DNA of 38,388 nt from Clostridiales bacterium DTU074 (GTDB lineage: Bacteria > Bacillota > Clostridia > Caldicoprobacterales > Caldicoprobacteraceae), in assembly GCA_001513075.1 (NCBI GenBank), contig LFSE01000108.1, positions 1 to 38,388 on the forward strand, written 5' to 3'. Both the position numbers and the translations under genes were made by a program. Of the stretch, positions 7,898 through 16,048 are shown piece by piece. The notes under the pieces are model-generated. The model ran no database searches. It was not told the DNA's origin and saw nothing but the letters and a program-made list of their open reading frames with translations. Numbering within the stretch: position 1 is the stretch's first letter; each line of letters starts with the position of its first letter.

Positions 7898-7922
7898 GGG
7901 TTCACGGCGAAAGCGTGAACCC
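7898..7922 (-). terminator. Terminator after the DUF5107 gene, end of the sugar island
   Basis: A perfect 9-bp stem GGGTTCACG/CGTGAACCC with a 7-nt loop lies 58 bp after the DUF5107 stop. On the minus strand it is followed by TGTAATTTTTC, a weak U-run. It sits just upstream of the secG promoter and would insulate secG from the island. Confidence 0.65.
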
Positions 7923-7979
7923 CCTTCTTTGAAAATAGTATTTAGCCTTATTGAACCATAACCAAATATTTTGAAAAAA

Positions 7980-10028
7980 TTAGCGCATACGAAAATCCAG
8001 ATGTACCGGTGGTTTGCATTCTTTCTTTACCTGTTCAAGCAGGGCATCGTCAAGTTCTACTCCCATCTGTCGTGCCTGCTTCATGGCCGTCATGCGGAAC
8101 CAAAGATCAGTCAGTTTAGTCTCGCCCTCACGTACATCAGCTACTTCAATATTATCATTTAGCATTTTCTCTGCCCGCTCAATATCTCCTGCACCCAGCA
8201 GCCCTTCGATCAGCAGCAATTTGATCCTGCCAAAAGCACGTACATCTTCGGGAAGATTATCGTACAAACGAACGACTTCCCGTGATTTACCAATTTTATT
8301 CAGTATCTGGAAGGCTTCCTTAACAATACTACGCTCAGGTAGCATATTTACAGCCTGGATGTATAAATCTGCAGCACCTTCCATATCTCCTGCAACCTCC
8401 CGAAGCACCGCCTTGCAGCGCAGTGCCCAAGGATTAACCGCACACTGGATGGATTTGTCAAACGCGGCTTCCGCGTCCTTTAATCTTTCGGCATAGGCCA
8501 GCATTACACCATATTGATAATAGCCGTACCAGTGACTGCTATGCCCGTTTTCAATGGACCTGGCCAATACTTGTTCCCACTCCTCGCCTACCTGATAACT
8601 GCCAGGTTCCTCCAATATCTCCGGACAGGGCAGAGCTCCCTCCCGTATTAGATGAATCCACGGCAATTCCCTCTGACCCAGGCTGGATTCCGGAAAACAG
8701 AGGCCTCCATCCCGAAATCTATCCCCCAGTAGTTCCTTTTGTACAAAAGCCCAACCGGAGCCAATCTTTCTTATTTCGCCCCGTCGTCCATCCAGTTCCT
8801 GCTGAACTCTTTGATGCATCTCTTCTACCTTTATCCGCGGACATGCTTGCTCCAATTCTCTTTCCAGTGCTCCTACGGCCTGGTGCCAATCATCTCCGTG
8901 GACTATCGCAGCTTCTGCAGCAATAGGCCCATATGCCTCCATCCAGCTCAGGACTGCACCGCCTTTCATGGGAAGATGCTCCAGCTGCGTCCGTGCAAGG
9001 CCAGCCTGAATTTCCAGATATGCACAGCCGGGTTTTGCCAGAAATGCCTGCCAATTTCGTCCACCCGTTCCCATCCCCCACACAAATAGCTTGCGACCTA
9101 TCAAATGGTCAGTAGAAGTCTGGACCAATCCATATCCATCCCCGTCTACTGCAGCAATCCACCGCCTCTGTCCCGGCGGCAGATCAAAGAAGAAGTCCAT
9201 CGAATGGGGCAATTGGGTAGGACGGCTGATATCCCAGTGCAGTGTCTCTGATTGTTTAACCCCTCCATTCATCCGGTCTTCCCGAATCGTCATATACGGG
9301 ATCGGCACTTTTCTCATCATTTTACTATATCCCCACCAATAAGCCCTGTCTGCCGGAACAAGAACTCTGACGTCCTCCCGTTCATCAACTGCTATATTGC
9401 TCCACCAATAAACCGCAGTGTCCCTATCCGAAGCGTTATCAATTCGCACCCGGACAAACAGATACCTGGAATCCTTCGGCAGCATGGCTTCCACACGAAA
9501 GATCAAGCGGCGCACCCGCTCATACTCATACATCCGGAGAACCGGCGTCCCATCCTCCAACTCCAACTCCTCAACAAACACCCGATCTACCGTAAAGGGC
9601 GTATGACCGATAATGCCGATATTCCATTCCACGCCACCTGAAACCCATGCATTTCGCAGTGCCAGATTGCACGGTTGAAAGACCGGATTGCGGTGCAGCA
9701 GCTCCCGCCCCGTCGTCTTATCAATCAACGACCAAAGCCGCCCTCCCAGCTCCGGCAAGAAGGTGGCACGGATAAAATCGTTCTCCAGGACGGCAGCATC
9801 CCAGGATCGCTGTTTCTTTTTTCGATCATATCCGTCCTGCAGTAAATACGGCAATATGCTTTTTACCTGTCCCCAGCCCATATACCGTGCTTCTTCCGGT
9901 GTAATCGTTTTCTCGTCTATTGCAATGGAAGCGTGCTGATCCCCAACGCTACGAAGATCGGGCAAGGGATTGAGTTTGCCCAACGCTGCCGAAGGCATTT
10001 CGTATTTTGCAAAAGTAAGCTTGGACAT
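7980..10028 (-). CDS. DUF5107 and tetratricopeptide-repeat protein
   Basis: The 682-residue protein has no signal peptide, so it is probably cytoplasmic. The N-terminal half (about 75-345) resembles the DUF5107 domain, which has a galactose-mutarotase-like beta-sandwich look: VLENDFIRATFLPELGGRLWSLIDK, GVEWNIGIIGHTPFT, YWWSNIAVDE, WGMGTGGRNWQAFL. The C-terminal part (about 505-650) has TPR-like helical pairs (WYGYYQYGVMLAYAERLKDAEAAFDKSI, AGDMEGAADLYIQAVNML, GDIERAEKMLND). Such proteins sit in carbohydrate clusters and may process or bind sugars; no catalytic residues are established, so no reaction is assigned. The ATG at 10028 has AAGGAAG upstream. It is the last gene of the island, with its own candidate promoter. 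By eye the gene is more GC-rich than the transporter and regulator genes of the same island. Confidence 0.82.
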   Translation of the reverse strand: MSKLTFAKYEMPSAALGKLNPLPDLRSVGDQHASIAIDEKTITPEEARYMGWGQVKSILPYLLQDGYDRKKKQRSWDAAVLENDFIRATFLPELGGRLWSLIDKTTGRELLHRNPVFQPCNLALRNAWVSGGVEWNIGIIGHTPFTVDRVFVEELELEDGTPVLRMYEYERVRRLIFRVEAMLPKDSRYLFVRVRIDNASDRDTAVYWWSNIAVDEREDVRVLVPADRAYWWGYSKMMRKVPIPYMTIREDRMNGGVKQSETLHWDISRPTQLPHSMDFFFDLPPGQRRWIAAVDGDGYGLVQTSTDHLIGRKLFVWGMGTGGRNWQAFLAKPGCAYLEIQAGLARTQLEHLPMKGGAVLSWMEAYGPIAAEAAIVHGDDWHQAVGALERELEQACPRIKVEEMHQRVQQELDGRRGEIRKIGSGWAFVQKELLGDRFRDGGLCFPESSLGQRELPWIHLIREGALPCPEILEEPGSYQVGEEWEQVLARSIENGHSSHWYGYYQYGVMLAYAERLKDAEAAFDKSIQCAVNPWALRCKAVLREVAGDMEGAADLYIQAVNMLPERSIVKEAFQILNKIGKSREVVRLYDNLPEDVRAFGRIKLLLIEGLLGAGDIERAEKMLNDNIEVADVREGETKLTDLWFRMTAMKQARQMGVELDDALLEQVKKECKPPVHLDFRMR

Positions 10029-10231
10029 TATGTGTCACTTCCTTTTTTTATATTGGAAAAAGAAGGCTCAGGTATAACCAAACCTGGACGAGCAAACTTT
10101 TTGTTCATACATATATTCTTTTAGCCCCTGCTGTGTCTTCAGCTTACTGATATTCCTGCTTGGTATACTGCTCGCTTTTCTTCATCAACTTAATTTTTTA
10201 CCTCTTTCCCCTTTATGTTCACCCAAATATT

Positions 10232-10260
10232 ATTCTACCTAATTAAGATAATTTGTCCAA
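10232..10260 (-). promoter_or_regulatory. Candidate internal promoter for the DUF5107 gene
   Basis: TTGGAC (10255-10260), a 17-bp spacer and TAGAAT (10232-10237) lie about 200 bp upstream of the DUF5107 start, in the 310-bp gap (10029-10338) after the DUF4832 gene. The rest of the gap is AT-rich and shows only a short tandem repeat (CGCCTATCAAT twice, near 10297-10319); no terminator or gene is visible. Confidence 0.45.
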
Positions 10261-10338
10261 TAATTAAGCAGATAAAGAAATGAGTTGTTTGCTGTCCGCC
10301 TATCAATCGCCTATCAATCCTTTTCCTAGGATATACAG

Positions 10339-11670
10339 TTATCGTACTATAATGTTGCCAAGATAATACCAACCATCATTCTGTCGTCCTTCGATTGCAA
10401 GCTGAACCTTTGCTTCAAAGGATATCGGATCAACAATTGCCAGTTCCAGCTTATAGATCCCCTGTGGCATATCCCAAGGTATAAAAATCCTATCGTTAAA
10501 AAGAATATCCCCCGGCAGCCAGCTTCGTATATCAGCATCGGTCAGCGCCATATAAGTCTTGTTCTCATTTTTCAGTCGAATAGCTAACGGAAAACGCTTA
10601 TAGCAAGGGGCAACTCCAAGATTCTCCCACCAGGATTGAAACTCCAGCTTTCCTCCGGGCATTACCATTTCAGGATATTCAAACCTCCGCAGAGCAAACC
10701 GATAGCCCATTTTCTTCAGCCATCGCTCTATATTGGGTTCCCATTCTTTCGGTATTGGAGAAGATTTGGCATTAAAAGAAGAAATATGCCATTTCAGAGA
10801 TTGTTCGATAATATAGTCTATGTCCCATCCCATATCCAGCCAATGTTTTACAACCCAGCATACCTCAAAGGATACAGGGGCTTTCTTCCAGGCATCCTGC
10901 ATACCGCCCTCAATCATTCTTTGGGGGTAGATATCCGTCATATGATGCCAGACACCCATATCACCCAGACAATCAGCTCTCCAGCCAACATTAGCCCTTG
11001 AATTAGCATAGGCATGAGTTTTTGGATCACTGATGAGTATCAAAAGTGGCGTCCGCCTAAAAGATTCTACATAAGCATCAATTAATGCTTCCCTGGTGTG
11101 TTGGCTTAAAAGATGTGATCCGGCTCCTTCTCCCCATGGACCTACGATTGACATATCCACAGACTCCAAGTCCGGATGCCCGTCATACCGTTCACCCAGC
11201 TTTCGTATCAATCCTCCGAAATACTCAACATATCGAGGATCTTCTGGATCCACTCTCCATCTTGCATCTGCATATCTCTTTTCCTCACCCACCATTTCCC
11301 GATACCAATCGGGTACATCCGTATCCTTAGTTTCTGTCCCATACGGCGCCAAGCGGAACATGAGGGTCTGTTGCCTTTCATGAGCCGTTTTTAAAGCCTT
11401 GTCAATCATGGCCCAATTGTACTTGCCCTTTTCCGGCTCAAGATATCTCCAGTAAACCCGGAAATATGCAATGGAAGTCATGGGGTAACCCTCAACTTTA
11501 AGATTTCCATTAAACTCCTGATATTCAATCGGAAAACCTTCCGTCCATTCTTTGCCCGGATTCAGCTTATCTCCGTTAAATCTCTGGAATGTCATAAAAC
11601 CAATACCTGGATTAACAAGAACATCATCGATGACATTCGGCCTTACTACCACCGTTTTTTCAGTATTCAT
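10339..11670 (-). CDS. DUF4832-type putative glycosidase
   Basis: The 443-residue protein looks like a TIM-barrel glycosidase followed by a DUF4832-like beta domain. The N-terminal part has NPGIGFMTFQRF (20-31), SIAYFRVYWRYLEPEKGKYNW (about 66-86; the W-x-x-L-E-P-x-x-G-x-Y-x-W pattern of clan-A glycosidases) and VDMSIVGPWGEG (171-182), where E181 is a candidate acid/base. The C-terminal part (about 335-443) contains ALRRFEYPEMVMPGGKLEF and WWENLGVAPCYKRFPLAIRL, typical of this domain. No signal peptide is visible, so it probably acts on imported oligosaccharides. ATG 11670 is chosen because GGAGG lies 14 nt upstream; the GTG and TTG before it overlap that site. It follows the GH42-like gene by about 110 bp on the same strand. 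The substrate is unknown. Confidence 0.78.
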   Translation of the reverse strand: MNTEKTVVVRPNVIDDVLVNPGIGFMTFQRFNGDKLNPGKEWTEGFPIEYQEFNGNLKVEGYPMTSIAYFRVYWRYLEPEKGKYNWAMIDKALKTAHERQQTLMFRLAPYGTETKDTDVPDWYREMVGEEKRYADARWRVDPEDPRYVEYFGGLIRKLGERYDGHPDLESVDMSIVGPWGEGAGSHLLSQHTREALIDAYVESFRRTPLLILISDPKTHAYANSRANVGWRADCLGDMGVWHHMTDIYPQRMIEGGMQDAWKKAPVSFEVCWVVKHWLDMGWDIDYIIEQSLKWHISSFNAKSSPIPKEWEPNIERWLKKMGYRFALRRFEYPEMVMPGGKLEFQSWWENLGVAPCYKRFPLAIRLKNENKTYMALTDADIRSWLPGDILFNDRIFIPWDMPQGIYKLELAIVDPISFEAKVQLAIEGRQNDGWYYLGNIIVR

Positions 11671-11778
11671 GGTTATATTCAACACCTCCAGGCGGAGAGG
11701 ATAATATGTGAAATAAAGCTCTCCCCATAATTAATTTAAAATAAAAAACAAATTGTAATACATGTTCATGGTTTGGCA

Positions 11779-14100
11779 TCAGAACGGCCGTTCCAGCTTA
11801 CGCACGCAGAACATAAGTGTTTCACCCATCCTCATGTCCACATCAATGCGTGATACATTGTTTCCATAATACCGTTTCTCGTAGACTTCATACGGGCTGC
11901 AGGGCTGTTTAAAGTAAATGGTTCGACGGCCGGTATCCTTAGCATGTATAGCGACAAAATTTTCATTAGCATAAAGACAGTCATCACTATGGGTATACAA
12001 GTGACAGCCGGAATACTCCGCCAATGATGCCAAAAGTTCAGAACGAAGAATTTGTGCTGCACAATATACGCTGGTAAAACCTTTATACCTCTTCATTCCA
12101 AATGCAACTTTGCCATTTATACAGTAATGTCCAAGCACCTCTGCTTCCGGATCGTCAATATAGAAGCATGGATTGACAAAAGGTGGAGTGATTACCGTTC
12201 CAAGCCAGACATTGGAATGCACATCACGATCAATATAACCGTATCGCCGGTGAATATCACCATATCGCAGCGCTGGATGTCCGGCTACTATTTTGAATCG
12301 GGGAGAACATGTGTTATCTATTCGCCCAATACGGAATCCAGTTAATTCTTCTATATAAGAATTATCCATTTTTATATCCCTGTCGGGATTTATAAAGCCA
12401 GGCGCATATAACCAAACAACAGTTGCACCGTTACGTGCCGCTTTCCTATGTATTACCTCCCGTTCATGATCTGATAAAGCGAAAGTATTAATCATAAGGT
12501 AAAGTTTATAGTCAGGCATATCATCGCGAGCCATATCATTATGAAAATAATAATCAACAGGCGCACCAATCCTCGCCAAATCAGAGGTTCGATAATAATC
12601 AAGCATTAAGGAATTGGTTGCAATTGATACGTAATGGATACTCTCCTGGTCGTATATCAATGCAATTTCATTCTTCTTTGTACGATCAAACTGATACGCC
12701 ACATGGGCAATTTCCTGTTGCCGTTTGAACAAGTCATAGATTTGGTCATCCATGTACCGTCCGCTTTCCAAAAACTGATCAAACCACCATGCAAAAGTGT
12801 CCTCACAAATATTGCGCGCAAAATCCCGCTTTAGAGTATCAATAGTATCAGTAATGGTATACAAACCCATTGAATCCCTGTAAAAATCATTATCCAGATG
12901 TGTACGGCTATCTTCCTCTGCTACAAAAATTTGATTGCGCAATCGGAAAGAATCCTGCATCTCACGCTGAGCAACGTACCCACCCGGTTCCCGGTTGTTA
13001 TAAACACCGGGAGCTGCAAGAAAATCCACGTATCCGGAATCAAGAATAGCAAGTGTTGCACCTGCAGTAGATGCACTGTAGAAATCCGTGCATCCATAAG
13101 AGCCATAAAAAGCACCGACTAATTTTCCTGGATAACGTTCCTTTATAACTTTGGCAAAATGGATAATGGTGTTGGCCGTTCCCCGATGCCATGCTTGATA
13201 GAAATCGGCCACAGCAGGATATCGATTTGCATTAAGGAAAACACCTAGATTTCCTTCATAGTTTGGATTCATTTCTATTTTTTTGCCGATGGTCCGATCG
13301 GCACTTTCATAATAAAGCAAAGCATCGAGTATCTTATCGTCAATACGAATATATTTTCGCTCTTCCAGTGTTGGAATATAAGGTTTATCGAAAGAAGCTG
13401 CAGGATCATTCCACGCTTTTCGCAAAGCTTCCTCTGTACCATATTTTTCTTTCAAGATGCGGGTGTATTCTTTTCTAAATGCAGGACTGAAGTCAGCATA
13501 TAATCCCTTGTCCCAAATCTCCAGCGGGTTAACAGGATACCATTCCGATGTACCACCAGCTGCAAGAAAATAACCTATAATACGGTCAGCAAAAGGTAAG
13601 GTGTCAACTTCATCGCAAAATTCCTGCAATGCCTTGGTTCCATCTTGCCGCCATGCTTCCGAGCAAAGGGAGTACATTCCGGGAAGCACATCACGGTGTA
13701 CTTCGGAAACCAGAATTGCGGGTTGGTGGGAACCATCATTGTATTGCATAACATCCTCACCTATATGGCTCTCTACCCAGTCAACCGGCGGATGCATACC
13801 GATACGTACAATGATGTATGCATCGGGAACTGCTTTCAATAAATTTTCTGCATCTTGTTTGAATTTATCAAAACCTGAAAGCTCTTTTTGGTGAACCCCA
13901 TTCTCATCCACCCACTCTCTGCCCGGACGCAACCAGCGAGTGTTGGCCATAATAAAGTATATTTTAATACCCGCTTCTCCCAAGGCTTTCAAATAGTCGT
14001 GTTTTAAAATTCGCGTCGTCATACCCATAGGTGGATAAGGTTTACCGTCGATCATTATTGTAGGTTGCCCGTTGTATTTTTTGATTTGTGCGTAACTCAC
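11779..14100 (-). CDS. GH42-like putative beta-galactosidase or related glycoside hydrolase
   Basis: The 773-residue protein opens with a sugar-hydrolase-like segment (MIDGKPYPPMGMTTR, then DYLKALGEAGIKIYF), continues as a TIM-barrel-like region, and from about 478 has a segment (EIALIYDQES) like the beta-galactosidase trimerisation domain of GH42. Candidate catalytic glutamates are E186 in AAGGTSEWYP and E395 or E396 in FVAEEDSRTH, positioned like an acid/base and nucleophile pair; the canonical GH42 N-E motif is absent, so the family is uncertain. No signal peptide is seen, so action is probably intracellular. Start ATG 14100 lies 21 bp after the LplC-type permease stop, with AGGAGAGGAT upstream, so it is almost certainly co-transcribed with the importer. 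It might cleave galactosides or another plant-type glycan fragment. Confidence 0.75.
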   Translation of the reverse strand: MSYAQIKKYNGQPTIMIDGKPYPPMGMTTRILKHDYLKALGEAGIKIYFIMANTRWLRPGREWVDENGVHQKELSGFDKFKQDAENLLKAVPDAYIIVRIGMHPPVDWVESHIGEDVMQYNDGSHQPAILVSEVHRDVLPGMYSLCSEAWRQDGTKALQEFCDEVDTLPFADRIIGYFLAAGGTSEWYPVNPLEIWDKGLYADFSPAFRKEYTRILKEKYGTEEALRKAWNDPAASFDKPYIPTLEERKYIRIDDKILDALLYYESADRTIGKKIEMNPNYEGNLGVFLNANRYPAVADFYQAWHRGTANTIIHFAKVIKERYPGKLVGAFYGSYGCTDFYSASTAGATLAILDSGYVDFLAAPGVYNNREPGGYVAQREMQDSFRLRNQIFVAEEDSRTHLDNDFYRDSMGLYTITDTIDTLKRDFARNICEDTFAWWFDQFLESGRYMDDQIYDLFKRQQEIAHVAYQFDRTKKNEIALIYDQESIHYVSIATNSLMLDYYRTSDLARIGAPVDYYFHNDMARDDMPDYKLYLMINTFALSDHEREVIHRKAARNGATVVWLYAPGFINPDRDIKMDNSYIEELTGFRIGRIDNTCSPRFKIVAGHPALRYGDIHRRYGYIDRDVHSNVWLGTVITPPFVNPCFYIDDPEAEVLGHYCINGKVAFGMKRYKGFTSVYCAAQILRSELLASLAEYSGCHLYTHSDDCLYANENFVAIHAKDTGRRTIYFKQPCSPYEVYEKRYYGNNVSRIDVDMRMGETLMFCVRKLERPF

Positions 14101-14121
14101 TTTTAATCATCCTCTCCTTAA

Positions 14122-15030
14122 TTATTGCTTTACGGAGCCAATAACAATACCTTTAATAAAAAATTTCTGGAGAAATGGATAAACAATGAGTATAGGGACG
14201 ATAGAAAGAAAAAGCTGGGCAGATCTCATCGTTTTTTCGTGAAGCGCCACCAATTTTTCCAATTGTTCGGGGGTCATGTTGGTTATGTTTCTGTTATTAT
14301 TCAATATTTGAGTAGCAAGGTAGGTTGCCATTGGATAATTGGAAGGTGAATTCATATAAAACATTCCATCAAACCAGGCATTCCAATGCCCTATTATGCA
14401 AAAGAGCAAAAGTGAAGCCAAACTTGGCAAGGACATTGGTAAATATATTTGAAAGAGAATACGCCAATGAGAAGCACCATCTATGGCTGCTGCTTCTTCT
14501 ACTGCCGAAGGTAATCCCCGGAAAAAATTCATCATGATAATTATATGCCATACATTAACAGCAGCGGGAAAAATGAGAGCCCAAAAAGTGTCAAGCAGCT
14601 TTAGCTGTCTTATAACCATATAGGTAGGGATTAATCCTCCTCCAATAAACATGGTAACAGCGAAGAAAACCATGTATACATTTCTCCATGCAAATTTTTC
14701 CGATGATCTGGACAAGGGATAAGCGGTCAGAACTATCAAAGTCATATTGACTAAAGAACCTATCACTACTCTCCAGAAAGAAATATTGACCGAGCGGAAA
14801 AAATCGGCCTTTCTCATTAGATAAGCATAAGCATCCCAGGAAAAGTCAACTGGGAAAAAGCTGACTTTCCCTGCCGCAGCAGCCGTAGAGCTGGACAGGG
14901 ATAGAGAAAATACGTGAAGAATCGGAAAAATATAAGTAATCGACAATAAAGCCAGCAGAGTATAATTGAATATATTAAAGATAAGCCGTGATTTGCTCTC
15001 TCTTATTTTCGTTCTTTCCTTATTTTTCAT
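14122..15030 (-). CDS. Carbohydrate ABC transporter permease, LplC/YtcP type
   Basis: The 302-residue inner-membrane permease of the CUT1 sugar-importer class has six hydrophobic helices. The coupling-loop (EAA) motif is EEAAAIDGASHWRILFQIYLP (about 188-208), which contacts the ATPase. The TAYPLSRSSEKFAWRN and MFIGGGLIPTYMVIRQLKLLDT segments are typical of LplC-like permeases. The start at 15030 has GGGGG upstream (AGGGGGTGAACC), and it lies 19 bp after the partner permease stop. It should pair with the 15050-15973 permease; no ATPase gene is nearby, so a shared MsmX-like ATPase encoded elsewhere is inferred. Substrates of this type are oligosaccharides, but the sugar is not fixed by sequence. 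Confidence 0.92.
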   Translation of the reverse strand: MKNKERTKIRESKSRLIFNIFNYTLLALLSITYIFPILHVFSLSLSSSTAAAAGKVSFFPVDFSWDAYAYLMRKADFFRSVNISFWRVVIGSLVNMTLIVLTAYPLSRSSEKFAWRNVYMVFFAVTMFIGGGLIPTYMVIRQLKLLDTFWALIFPAAVNVWHIIIMMNFFRGLPSAVEEAAAIDGASHWRILFQIYLPMSLPSLASLLLFCIIGHWNAWFDGMFYMNSPSNYPMATYLATQILNNNRNITNMTPEQLEKLVALHEKTMRSAQLFLSIVPILIVYPFLQKFFIKGIVIGSVKQ

Positions 15031-15049
15031 ATCTTATGCGGTTCACCCC

Positions 15050-15973
15050 CTAAAATACACGATATTCTGTGGTTTTGTAAGCTAACCAATAGGAGGCACC
15101 TACAAAAACCATGGAGACAACTGACTTGAATAAACCCGCTGCAGCCGCTGCAGAATATTGGGTTGAAACAATACCGAGGCGGTAAACAAATGTATCAATT
15201 ATATCCACCGTCTTTTCAACTATAGGATTGTACATTATGAATATCTGCTCAAACCCGGCATTTAAAATTCCTCCAAGTCCCAAAATCGTAAGCAATACGA
15301 TCATAGAAGCTATACTGGGCAACGTAATCTTGGTCAACTGTTTAAAACGTCCTGCCCCGTCTACTACAGCAGCTTCATATAATGTTGGATCAATATTTGT
15401 TATAGCTGCTAAAAAAAGCACCGTATTATACCCAATATTTTTCCAGACATCAGAAGCAATGATAATTGGCCGAAACCAGGCATTGCTAATCAAAAAGGCA
15501 ATAGGTTCTCCACCTAAAGCGGCAATTAAATTGTTAATAGCGCCGTCATAAGAGAAAATTTCAATAACCATGCCGCCTAAAATTGCCCATGAGAAGAAAT
15601 AGGGAATAAATATTATTGTTTGAACAAATCGCTTGAATTTATTACCGATTAGTTCATTAAGCAGTAATGATAGTGTCAGGGGTACTATAATATTCAGTAT
15701 AATTTTAAAAAAAGCAATAATAAAGGTATTTCTGCATGCAATCCAAAAACTTGGAATGGTAAATATATATCGAAATTGCTCAAAACCTACCCATTCTGAC
15801 TTTGTAAAACCCAGCAATGGCTTGAAATTCTGAAAAGCCATTACTATGCCAAACAATGGAAGATAGTAAAAAATAAACGTAAAGACAACAGCTGGAATCA
15901 GCATAATATGCAGAGCATCAGTTCGATTAAGCTTTGCACGTTTCTTTCGAATTTCTTTCGAGCTATAAACCAT
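15050..15973 (-). CDS. Carbohydrate ABC transporter permease, LplB/YtcO type
   Basis: The 307-residue permease is the first of the pair. It has a short cytoplasmic N-terminus, LHIMLIPAVVFTFIFYYLPLFGIVMAFQNFKP, typical of LplB-like proteins, and about six membrane segments. The EAA loop reads YEAAVVDGAGRFKQLTKITLP (about 209-229). ATG 15973 follows AAGGAGG. The gene begins about 75 bp after the solute-binding protein stop, across a strong hairpin (15998-16039). Together these proteins form the membrane channel of a binding-protein-dependent sugar importer. AT content is visibly higher than in the neighbouring glycolytic genes. Confidence 0.92.
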   Translation of the reverse strand: MVYSSKEIRKKRAKLNRTDALHIMLIPAVVFTFIFYYLPLFGIVMAFQNFKPLLGFTKSEWVGFEQFRYIFTIPSFWIACRNTFIIAFFKIILNIIVPLTLSLLLNELIGNKFKRFVQTIIFIPYFFSWAILGGMVIEIFSYDGAINNLIAALGGEPIAFLISNAWFRPIIIASDVWKNIGYNTVLFLAAITNIDPTLYEAAVVDGAGRFKQLTKITLPSIASMIVLLTILGLGGILNAGFEQIFIMYNPIVEKTVDIIDTFVYRLGIVSTQYSAAAAAGLFKSVVSMVFVGASYWLAYKTTEYRVF

Positions 15974-15997
15974 ATCTGTCGGCCTCCTTATAAAAAT

Positions 15998-16039
15998 ACC
16001 CGAAAAAGGGGGCAGATTGTTTCTGCTCCCTTTTTGGGT
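15998..16039 (-). terminator. Intercistronic hairpin between binding protein and permease genes
   Basis: The minus strand folds ACCC, then AAAAAGGG-GCAGA-type arms against TCTGC-CCCCTTTTT and GGGT, with one mismatch or bulge, around an AACAA loop. The 3' arm ends in a T-run. Partial terminators at this position commonly raise the amount of binding protein over permease and protect its mRNA; that role is inferred. Confidence 0.65.
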
Positions 16040-16048
16040 CGTTTGAAC

